Origin: Candidatus Yanofskybacteria bacterium RIFCSPLOWO2_02_FULL_41_13 | Lineage (GTDB): Bacteria > Patescibacteriota > Minisyncoccia > 2-02-FULL-40-12 > GWA2-44-9 | Length of the DNA: 52,049 bases | Reading direction: 5' to 3' | NCBI GenBank assembly: GCA_001795735.1 | Contig: MGKQ01000020.1 | Span: 1 to 52,049 of the forward strand | The notes under the pieces: generated by a model | The model's input: only the letters and a program-made list of their open reading frames with translations | Databases searched by the model: none | What the model was told of the DNA's origin: nothing | Part shown: positions 8,634-15,083 of the stretch, piece after piece | Position numbering within the stretch: position 1 is the first letter of the stretch | How the letters are laid out: each line of letters opens with the position of its first letter | Position numbers and translations under genes: made by a program

Positions 8634-9637
8634 TGAAAATTATCCAATTACCGAAAAATAAGTTTCTCAAGGTTCTTTCGGTGTCATTATTGGGCATAAT
8701 TGGCCTCATTCTCTGGCCATTTACAGTCGGAGGATTAATAGTCTTTCAAGTTAATAAGCGGATTAAGTTACGGAGGTTAAGACTAGGCTTGATAATTGTT
8801 GTTAGTATTGCCGGAATACTGTTCGGCTCAGTATGGACTTGGGCTTTATTCTCCGGCTCTAGTCCAGTTACTGTCACGGAAAAAGTGGCGGAAGAAAATA
8901 TAATTCTTGATCCGAGTCCGACAGAAAGTGTAAGTCCCAATAATAGAGAGTCGGATGCTAGTCCTCAGGGGACAACTAACTCAAATCCAAAAGTTAGCAC
9001 CAAGTCCACACCAAGTTCGTCATCTGCACCTACTTACCAAGTTGTGAAAGTCGTTGATGGCGATACTCTCGATCTTAGTATTAATGGCAAGACAGAACGA
9101 ATAAGATTGATTGGTATCAATACCCCGGAAACCGTAGATCCCAGGAAACCAGTTGAATGTTTTGGTATCGAGGCTTCCAATAAAGCTAAGGCAACTCTTT
9201 CTGGAAAGTATGTATCTCTTGAGAAAGATGCCAGTCAAGGCGATAGAGATAAGTATGGCAGACTGCTTGGCTATATCTTTCTCGCTGACGGCACTAACTT
9301 CAATAAGATGATGATTCAGCAGGGCTATGCCTATGAATATACCCATGGTACTCCGTATAGATACCAAGTTGAATTTAAGAAAGCCCAACAAGAAGCTCAA
9401 GTCGCCAAAGCTGGACTTTGGGCTTCTGATGTATGTGATGGAAACTTAAGTCCTACACCAGCACCAGTCAATGGTCACATCTTCTATCTCAGTACCTATT
9501 ACAGTGCTAAATACTACTACTGTGACACGGATGAGGGCTGGAAATCTCTATCGACTCAATATCTGAAGTCTTATCCGTCAGAATCGGCTTTGCTAAAAGA
9601 CTATCCTAATAGAACTTTGCACGAGGCATGTAGGTAG
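8633..9637 (+). CDS. Membrane-anchored staphylococcal-type nuclease
   Basis: This 334-residue protein is a thermonuclease-family phosphodiesterase held on the membrane. Two hydrophobic segments at about residues 12-33 and 43-62 are followed by a Ser/Thr/Pro linker and an SNase domain (about 133-270). Catalytic residues are present: VDGDT at 141-145, R158 and E166 in RLIGINTPE, and R210 in DKYGR, equivalent to R35, E43 and R87 of the S. aureus enzyme. A C-terminal Cys-containing domain (YYCDTDEGW to HEACR) follows. The domain is probably extracytoplasmic, acting on external DNA for uptake, nutrition or defence. It converges with the reverse transcriptase gene with a 3-nt gap. Confidence 0.85.
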   Translation: MKIIQLPKNKFLKVLSVSLLGIIGLILWPFTVGGLIVFQVNKRIKLRRLRLGLIIVVSIAGILFGSVWTWALFSGSSPVTVTEKVAEENIILDPSPTESVSPNNRESDASPQGTTNSNPKVSTKSTPSSSSAPTYQVVKVVDGDTLDLSINGKTERIRLIGINTPETVDPRKPVECFGIEASNKAKATLSGKYVSLEKDASQGDRDKYGRLLGYIFLADGTNFNKMMIQQGYAYEYTHGTPYRYQVEFKKAQQEAQVAKAGLWASDVCDGNLSPTPAPVNGHIFYLSTYYSAKYYYCDTDEGWKSLSTQYLKSYPSESALLKDYPNRTLHEACR

Positions 9638-9640
9638 GGG

Positions 9641-10693
9641 TTATTCAGTCAGCCAAAAGAATATTTCATTTTCCAATTCTTGTTGTAGCTCGAACGAGTT
9701 GCTATGAGAAAGTATGCCCAGATATGAATTTATGCTCTGACCTAAAGATTCCAAAGTACGCTGTTTCCGTTTATATAACAAAATATTGCCATGTATTTTA
9801 TCAAATATTCTGTCCCTAGTCCTGTCTCTGGGTATCACGAAATGAGGAAAACAAACATAACCCAAGAAATCCACGCCTTGGCTAAACTTTCTGATCGTAA
9901 TTTTATTGGGATGCAGTTCAAGCTTAAGAACATCTTTAAGAAATCTGTTTATCGACTTTACGATCTCCAAACAATGATCTCTTTGAGGGTGTAGTATCAC
10001 GAAATCATCTGCATAACGAATGTAATGCTTTTCTTTCAACTGATGCTTCATGAATTGGTCGAGCTCATTGAGATACACATTGGCAAAAAGCTGTGAGGTC
10101 AGATTTCCAATTGGCAATCCCTTAGGCTCCTCGGGGTTAATTGTAAATTCTGATTTAAAACTTGAGACAACTTCATTTATTAACCACCGCGCATCAGGAT
10201 CAGTAACTTGCTTAAATACGATGTCTATCAGAACTTTATGATCAATGCTGGCGAAGAATTTTCTGACATCACATTTGAGCACCCAGCATGGAATAGTCCA
10301 ATTCTTGCTGACCTGTCGGGCATGTTCGGTAAAAGCCTCTACTCCCCGATGAGTACCTTTATCGATTCGGCAAGAGTATGAGTCGTAAATAAAGTTTGGC
10401 TCAAAGATGGGATTGAGATGTTTCACAATCGCATGGTGCAAAACTCGATCACGGACTAATGCTTTGTGAATATGCCTCACCTTTGGATCTTGGACGAAAA
10501 AAGAAGAGTACCCCGAATGCTTATACGTCCTATCCGCAAGAATGCGATGAAGCTCCCAAATGTTATCCTCCAAGTTATGTTCAAAGATGAGCGTATCTCT
10601 CCGATGTTTTTTGCCAATTCGAAATTCCCTCCACGAAATTACTAAATTCTCCAAACTAATAATTTGATCAAAAATATTATGGAAAACTCTCAT
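9641..10693 (-). CDS. DGR reverse transcriptase
   Basis: This 350-residue RNA-directed DNA polymerase copies the template RNA and misincorporates at adenines in mutagenic retrohoming. The fingers/palm order is complete: catalytic D142 in LKCDVRKFF, the motif GLPIGNLTSQ at 192-201 (a variant of the DGR-diagnostic motif 4), catalytic YADD at 227-230, and GVDFLGY at 273-279. There is no maturase or endonuclease domain, and the protein ends soon after the thumb, as in DGR enzymes. The template repeat lies on the same strand upstream. Its start overlaps the divergent Avd-like gene by 15 nt. The group II intron reading is rejected because a matching TR/VR set is present. Confidence 0.95.
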   Translation of the reverse strand: MRVFHNIFDQIISLENLVISWREFRIGKKHRRDTLIFEHNLEDNIWELHRILADRTYKHSGYSSFFVQDPKVRHIHKALVRDRVLHHAIVKHLNPIFEPNFIYDSYSCRIDKGTHRGVEAFTEHARQVSKNWTIPCWVLKCDVRKFFASIDHKVLIDIVFKQVTDPDARWLINEVVSSFKSEFTINPEEPKGLPIGNLTSQLFANVYLNELDQFMKHQLKEKHYIRYADDFVILHPQRDHCLEIVKSINRFLKDVLKLELHPNKITIRKFSQGVDFLGYVCFPHFVIPRDRTRDRIFDKIHGNILLYKRKQRTLESLGQSINSYLGILSHSNSFELQQELENEIFFWLTE

Positions 10694-11053
10694 AACTATG
10701 ATGGTAAATTTAGCTTAGATATTCCTATCTTTAAGAAAACGTACGATTTCTTAAAAGAATTCTATATCTTTGAACTAGATTTTCCAAAGAAAGATCGCTA
10801 CACACTCGGACAGCGTTGCGAAGAATACATCCTAAAGATTCTCGAGGGTATTATGCTTGCGGCTCAAACAAGTAAAAGCCACAAACTGCCGATCCTAGAG
10901 TCGGTCAGCAATAAGCTCGATATGCTAAAAGTATTTATCCGGTTAGCAAGCGATGTCGATGCACTCAGTGACGCTAGATATATTGTTTGCCAAAATCACA
11001 TTCAAGAAATCGGCAAAATGCTTGGCGGTTGGATTCGATCCACTCGCGAGTAA
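10679..11053 (+). CDS. avd: Avd-like four-helix-bundle accessory protein
   Basis: This all-helical basic protein of 124 residues is the expected DGR accessory factor, which in studied systems forms a ring, binds the reverse transcriptase and template RNA, and is needed for mutagenic cDNA synthesis. The helices run roughly IPIFKKTYDFLKEFYIF, RYTLGQRCEEYILKILEGI, PILESVSNKLDMLKVFIRLA and a final helix ending in GKMLGGWIRSTRE. I prefer ATG 10679; a TTG at 10664 would add five residues. It is divergent from the reverse transcriptase, with the two start regions overlapping. A 14-bp hairpin closes the gene. The assignment rests on size, helix pattern and position. Confidence 0.85.
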   Translation: MENSHNYDGKFSLDIPIFKKTYDFLKEFYIFELDFPKKDRYTLGQRCEEYILKILEGIMLAAQTSKSHKLPILESVSNKLDMLKVFIRLASDVDALSDARYIVCQNHIQEIGKMLGGWIRSTRE

Positions 11054-11084
11054 GTAATAGGCCTTCGAAAGAAGGCCTATTACT
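11053..11084. terminator. Perfect hairpin between avd and the template repeat
   Basis: A 14-bp perfect stem (11053-11066 with 11071-11084) closes a GAAA tetraloop and overlaps the avd stop codon. A short T-rich tract follows on the plus strand, so it should terminate avd. On the minus strand it lies just 3' of the template repeat and has no U-tract. There it could serve as the 3' structure of the template RNA rather than a terminator. Confidence 0.75.
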
Positions 11085-11096
11085 TTAACTTAGACA

Positions 11097-11219
11097 AAAC
11101 TACCGAGAGGGGCAGACGCCGAGATTGGAGTTCGTGTTGTCACGGGTATCGTTGTTGACGTTGAGACCATCCGAATCGAAGTTGCCAACGTTGACGAAGT
11201 TGCCGTCGGACGACTGAAC
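11097..11219 (-). repeat. DGR template repeat (TR)
   Basis: This 123-nt sequence, read on the minus strand, aligns without gaps to the three variable repeats. Read in the target frame it contains eight AAC codons and one AAT, so adenine mutation yields many residues but never a stop at those codons. Twenty-five adenines lie in the mutable core. The last eight codons before TAG have no adenine, giving a GC-rich 3' end as expected for the homing-initiation segment. It is on the same strand as the reverse transcriptase and opposite to the targets. Confidence 0.97.
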
Positions 11220-11223
11220 CTAA

Positions 11224-11340
11224 GTGTTTTGTTCCCTCCATAAGCGCCCCGTGGCCACCGGATAGCTTCAAAAAGGAAACATCTCCTGAATTTTACGTGA
11301 TGGCAGTCTAAGAGTCGACATCCACACTGAAACAAAACAC
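11224..11340 (-). ncRNA. Putative structured segment of the template RNA
   Basis: GTGTTTTGTT (11224-11233) and AACAAAACAC (11331-11340) are perfect inverse complements. They bracket about 97 nt directly upstream of the template repeat in the minus-strand sense. A stem here would present the template at the base of a folded RNA. That the region is transcribed is inferred from its position, since the cDNA template must be made as RNA. Confidence 0.45.
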
Positions 11341-11560
11341 GTAGTTTCGTTTTGTTGCTTTCTGTGCCCGCACCTCTTTCCATAACCGTTAAGCCATAGA
11401 AACTCTGGCGGAAATTACAAAAAGGAGATCCGTAAGATTAAACCAGCCGTAGCCAGGCCCAATCTCTATTAACAAAAGCTCGATACTATTATGGCATAAA
11501 CCTTGTGATTATGACAGCTAGCAAAAATTTAGGATTGGCTGTATATTTGAATAAAGAACT

Positions 11561-12388
11561 ATGCCATTTGAAGCCTATAAAATCTACGAAGAGTACGAGC
11601 CAGACAAATACAAGACCTCCACTCAAAAGAAAGTAGAGCAAGCTTTGGATACCGCCAAAAAGGAGGGCTTAGTACCTGAGGGTAAAGAAGTTAATATTGA
11701 ATTCCAAGAAGCCGAAGAAATTCTAGGTAAAGACTTCTTGGGGCCGGAAGCGGTTCAAGCTACTTTTAACGTAGAATTAACCCCTGAAGAATTACAGGAA
11801 ATTGAAAATATACCATTCACCAGAGAAGATTTAGAACAAGCCAAGCAATTGGGTATGATGCTGGTTTTAAGAGTACCTCGACTTGGTGAAGGCAAGACGG
11901 AACGGCCATTAACTATGGATTCGGCTAGAGAGTTATTTGCTGGCGGTGACACGCTTGGAGATCCTAAGAAAAAGAAGCAGAAAGTTTTTTATGGTAAAAA
12001 AGGAGAAAGCTGGTACGACAACGAAGGGTTCGCCACTCAAGAAACTCCTAAGCTTGGCTGGGGCTTAGTCATGAAATCAGTTCTACCAGATTCGTTGGAC
12101 AAGAACTGGGATCAGCAAGAAGATATTTTAAAGAAATGGGCAAAGGACAATAATATTGATCCGACCCTTGTTAAAAGAAGGACCCCGGTCGAAATTGCTT
12201 ATGACACCTTGATATATTATGGTGCAAACAAGGAGTCACTGTTAGAGGGTAAATATGATTGGTCCGGCGTTCAGTCGTCCGACGGCAACTTCGTCAACGT
12301 TGGCGCCTTCGTTTCGGATGGTCTCAGCGTCAACAACGATACCCGTGACAACACGCTCTCCCATCTCGGCGTCTGCCCCTCTCGGTAG
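11561..12388 (+). CDS. DGR target protein 1 (variable C terminus)
   Basis: This 275-residue cytosolic protein, with no signal peptide, is diversified by the retroelement. Residues 1-45 are charged and helical (YKIYEEYEPDKYKTSTQKK). The middle carries FLGPEA, LTPEELQEIENIPFTREDLEQAKQLGMMLVLRVPR and LGDPKKKK. The C-terminal module from about residue 160 (SWYDNEGFATQ to VCPSR) should be the ligand-binding fold, C-type-lectin-like in most DGR targets. Residues 237-275 are the variable repeat. It differs from the template at seven adenines, giving five altered residues. It is followed by the MoxR ATPase gene. Its ligand is unknown, and the lectin-like fold is inferred from the DGR setting. Confidence 0.9.
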   Translation: MPFEAYKIYEEYEPDKYKTSTQKKVEQALDTAKKEGLVPEGKEVNIEFQEAEEILGKDFLGPEAVQATFNVELTPEELQEIENIPFTREDLEQAKQLGMMLVLRVPRLGEGKTERPLTMDSARELFAGGDTLGDPKKKKQKVFYGKKGESWYDNEGFATQETPKLGWGLVMKSVLPDSLDKNWDQQEDILKKWAKDNNIDPTLVKRRTPVEIAYDTLIYYGANKESLLEGKYDWSGVQSSDGNFVNVGAFVSDGLSVNNDTRDNTLSHLGVCPSR

Positions 12389-12391
12389 TTT
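12269..12391 (+). repeat. Variable repeat VR1
   Basis: This 123-bp copy of the template forms the end of target 1 and includes its stop codon. All seven differences from the template are at template adenines: AAC to GCC, GAT to GTT, AAC to AGC, AAC to CTC, and AAT to CAT. It is the least diversified of the three. Confidence 0.97.
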
Positions 12392-12451
12392 CGCCTTGGG
12401 TGCTTGGTCTCCTTGATCCTTATTGATTCCTTGGTCTTTCGAAAAATTTTT
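12392..12451 (+). repeat. Conserved 60-bp flank after VR1
   Basis: This non-coding block starts CGCCTTGGGTGC and ends AAAAATTTTT. It matches the sequence after VR3 exactly over 60 bp by eye and the sequence after VR2 with about three or four changes. The template repeat is not followed by it. Confidence 0.85.
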
Positions 12452-12491
12452 TAAACTGGTAAAATCTATGTAAAAATGTAACATTTATTAT

Positions 12492-14186
12492 ATGTCTAAC
12501 TCAAAAGAATCACTCCCACCGATACCAAATATGCCCACTACTCCTGAACGAATTATTCAGGAAAGAGGCGTAGATGCCACAAAAGAAAAAGAAAAACTCT
12601 CGCCAGAGCAACTTGAAGCCAGAGTCCAAGAACTCATGGACTTATCGGCGGCTCGAGCCGAAGCCTCTAAACATGTCCGTGAATCTTGGGGCGGTCTCAC
12701 TAAAGATGAGCGCGAGGAATTAAAGAAAGAGGAAGGTCAAAATACAGGAGCTGTAGCAGCTCAATTCGACGCTCTCAAAGTTGACCCAGAGCTGGCAGAA
12801 TTTTCTGAAAATGTCCTCGCCGAGTACGATCAGCGTATCCAAGAGCTGGGAAGCAACCCCAAAGTCATAGAAGCATATGGTGAGCGTTTTGAAGGAATGA
12901 AAGACGCTTTAGCTAAAGTTCTAGAGTATGAGCATATTCAGAAAGAACTCGATGCGATTACTAGTAGCGAACAGAAACTGCGTTTAATGTATGAAAAAGT
13001 CGGACGTTCACCCGGTCCGATTGAGCGAACCAAACTGACCGATTTGGCAAAGCGTAAAGAAGAACTCCAAAAAGAAATAAGTGGTTTTGAGTTGGATCCG
13101 GCATCGATTGACATGCTTCGACGCCGAGAGGTTCGGGGTATGCAAAGAGATTTAGAGCGTTACAACTTTGCTGAAACTGAATCCCGCACCGAACTCATTA
13201 GAGAAGTTTTACCTGACCTACTCCATGGCGCACCAATTCTATTTCAAGGTGAAACCGGCTCGGGCAAAACCCAGTTAGCTAAATATATTTCTCACAGATT
13301 TTTAGGCCACGAAGTATCGCCAATTTCTATCTCCGAACAGATTAAAGAATCCCAAATCATGGGAAGGGTTACACTGAAAGAAGGTGCCACCGATTTTCTG
13401 TACTCTGAAATGGTCAAAAGCATGAAAGAGGGCCGTCCAGTAATCATGGATGAGATCAACTTGATGCCTCATGAATTTCAAGGCATCCTCAATGAAATTT
13501 TCCAATTACGAATTGGTAGCACATGGAAGCACCCCTCTACCGGAGAATCAATCAAAGTTGCCCCTGGCTTTGTGATCTTTGCTACTGCCAACCTTAAGTC
13601 AGAACGCTACAAGCAACGCTATGAACTAGATGTTGCCACTCTAAGACGTTTCATCGGTGGTGCCGGTGCCAGAGAAATTCACTACTTGGATCTAGGCAAG
13701 AAAAGCAAAGAGGGAGAGTATATCGCACCAGAGACACTTAAGATTCTTGCCTCAGTGTTGGCAGATCGAAACGGCAACATTATTTGGAGCGAACAAGAAT
13801 CACCTCAAAAACTTGATGAGCTAAAACGTTTTGTTGGTGCTTGCCGCAAAATTCAAGAAGACTTTACTTTGAGCGTTAGGGAAGGCTCTGAAGATTCATT
13901 GTCTCGAGGTGACAAATTGGCTTTCAAAGAATTAGTCATTACGCTCAAAGACCAGATTGAGATTATGAAAGCATGGAAAGCATCTGGTTTTGCCGAACCA
14001 CTAGAAAGTATTGTCCTAAGAGAGTTTTTCAGAAAAGCTGAAATAAGCGGCCGAGCAGCCAAGGACAGGGAAAATATGGTCAAAGTGTTTATGGCTAATA
14101 AATTCTTCAAAGACACTGACCCAGAAGACTTTAATATCCAAGGGTTATCCTCTAAAACTGTTCGCCAGTGGCAAGGTAAAGAATAA
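12492..14186 (+). CDS. MoxR-type AAA+ ATPase
   Basis: This 564-residue AAA+ protein should remodel or activate partner proteins using ATP, typically together with a VWA-domain protein. The N-terminal 230 residues are charged and probably coiled-coil. The AAA core has Walker A GETGSGKT at 253-260, Walker B VIMDEIN with D320/E321, sensor 1 ATAN with N367, and an arginine-rich LRRF nearby. A helical C-terminal region follows. It lies between target 1 and target 2, and the VWA protein comes two genes later. The next target starts 5 nt after this gene stops, so cotranscription is likely. MoxR-VWA pairs are known in cofactor insertion, chaperone and proposed conflict systems; the last fits best here. 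Confidence 0.88.
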   Translation: MSNSKESLPPIPNMPTTPERIIQERGVDATKEKEKLSPEQLEARVQELMDLSAARAEASKHVRESWGGLTKDEREELKKEEGQNTGAVAAQFDALKVDPELAEFSENVLAEYDQRIQELGSNPKVIEAYGERFEGMKDALAKVLEYEHIQKELDAITSSEQKLRLMYEKVGRSPGPIERTKLTDLAKRKEELQKEISGFELDPASIDMLRRREVRGMQRDLERYNFAETESRTELIREVLPDLLHGAPILFQGETGSGKTQLAKYISHRFLGHEVSPISISEQIKESQIMGRVTLKEGATDFLYSEMVKSMKEGRPVIMDEINLMPHEFQGILNEIFQLRIGSTWKHPSTGESIKVAPGFVIFATANLKSERYKQRYELDVATLRRFIGGAGAREIHYLDLGKKSKEGEYIAPETLKILASVLADRNGNIIWSEQESPQKLDELKRFVGACRKIQEDFTLSVREGSEDSLSRGDKLAFKELVITLKDQIEIMKAWKASGFAEPLESIVLREFFRKAEISGRAAKDRENMVKVFMANKFFKDTDPEDFNIQGLSSKTVRQWQGKE

Positions 14187-14191
14187 CCACT

Positions 14192-15010
14192 ATGCCATTT
14201 GAAGCCTATAAAATCTACGAAGAGTACGAGCCAGACAAATACAAGACCTCCACTCAAAAGAAAGTAGAGCAAGCTTTGAGTTCAGCGAAAAAAGAAGGTC
14301 TTATACCAGAAAGAAAAGAAGCGAGTATTGAGTTTGAGGAAGCTAGAGAAATCTTTGGCAAGGACTTTCTTGGTCCTGAATCTGCTGAAGCCACTTTCGG
14401 TGTTGAGTTATCACAAGAAGAACTGGAGCAAATTGAAGATATCCCATTCTCTCGAGAAGAATTAGAACAAGCCAAACAGCTTGGCATGATGCTTGTTTTG
14501 AGAGTGCCCAGAATCGGCAAAGAGAAAAATGCTAAATCATTTAGCATCAACAGTGTGCGAGAGGCTTTTAAAGACGACGATAAGTTGGGCGATCCTAAAA
14601 AGAAGAAATCAAATATCTTTTACGATCAAGATTGGTACGACAATGAATCGTTTGCTACCCAAGACACTCCCTCACTAGGGTGGGGCCTCGTTATGAAAGA
14701 AGTGTTACAAGAATCACGAAGCAAGAATTGGGACGAGCAGGAAGAAGCTCTTAAAGCATGGGCCAAGGAAAACAATATTGACCCTGCAAAAGTTAGGCGC
14801 AGAAAACCAATAGAGATTATTTACGATACCCTCCTTTACTACGGCACCAACAAGGAATCGCTTTTGGAAAACTCCTATGATTGGTCCGGGGTTCAGTCGT
14901 CCGGCGGCAACTTCGTCTTCGTTGGCCTCTTCGATTCGGGTGGTCTCTTCGTCGGCAACGTTCCCCGCGGCTACACGCTCTCCAATCTCGGCGTCTGCCC
15001 CTCTCGGTAG
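14192..15010 (+). CDS. DGR target protein 2 (variable C terminus)
   Basis: This 272-residue paralogue of target 1 has the same layout. Its first 87 bases are identical to those of target 1, although the rest of the body is clearly diverged. The linker after LRVPR is shorter and the YGKKGES segment is reduced. The variable repeat spans residues 234-272 and is the most diversified of the three, with 16 adenine-site changes plus one silent change elsewhere. Several positions become hydrophobic (Phe, Leu), suggesting a different ligand. Its ATG lies 5 nt after the MoxR stop, with no clear Shine-Dalgarno of its own, so translational coupling is likely. Confidence 0.9.
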   Translation: MPFEAYKIYEEYEPDKYKTSTQKKVEQALSSAKKEGLIPERKEASIEFEEAREIFGKDFLGPESAEATFGVELSQEELEQIEDIPFSREELEQAKQLGMMLVLRVPRIGKEKNAKSFSINSVREAFKDDDKLGDPKKKKSNIFYDQDWYDNESFATQDTPSLGWGLVMKEVLQESRSKNWDEQEEALKAWAKENNIDPAKVRRRKPIEIIYDTLLYYGTNKESLLENSYDWSGVQSSGGNFVFVGLFDSGGLFVGNVPRGYTLSNLGVCPSR

Positions 15011-15013
15011 TTT
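14891..15013 (+). repeat. Variable repeat VR2
   Basis: This 123-bp copy of the template has 17 differences, 16 of them at template adenines (for example AAC to TTC, CTC, GGC or TAC). The exception is a silent T-to-C change at 14968 (CGT to CGC). Confidence 0.97.
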
Positions 15014-15073
15014 CGCCTTGGGTGCTTGGATTCCTTGATCCTTATTGATCCCTTGGTCTTTCGAAAAATTTTT
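15014..15073 (+). repeat. Conserved 60-bp flank after VR2
   Basis: This is the same block as after VR1 and VR3, with small changes (GGATTCC for GGTCTCC and GATCCCTT for GATTCCTT). It ends 10 nt before the VWA gene and may overlap its translation signals. Confidence 0.8.
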
Positions 15074-15083
15074 ATAAACCACA

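Larger units (their letters stand above)
11054..11560. other. DGR non-coding region: template RNA and target leader
   Basis: No gene is supported in these 507 bases. The segment contains the template repeat on the minus strand (11097-11219), a 10-bp inverted repeat flanking its upstream side (11224-11233 with 11331-11340), and the leader of the first target gene. Reading frames across the template are a by-product of its repeat-like AAC codons. No strong promoter was found on either strand. Confidence 0.7.

Noticed and set aside
9641-10693. Group II intron maturase instead of DGR reverse transcriptase
   Set aside because: There is no maturase or endonuclease domain and no intron RNA, whereas a matching template and three variable repeats are present.
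11090-11383. Open frame on the minus strand across the template repeat
   Set aside because: It reads the template in another frame, with Thr/Ser-rich low-complexity product. The region is the DGR template and its leader, and no ribosome site or coding bias supports a gene.
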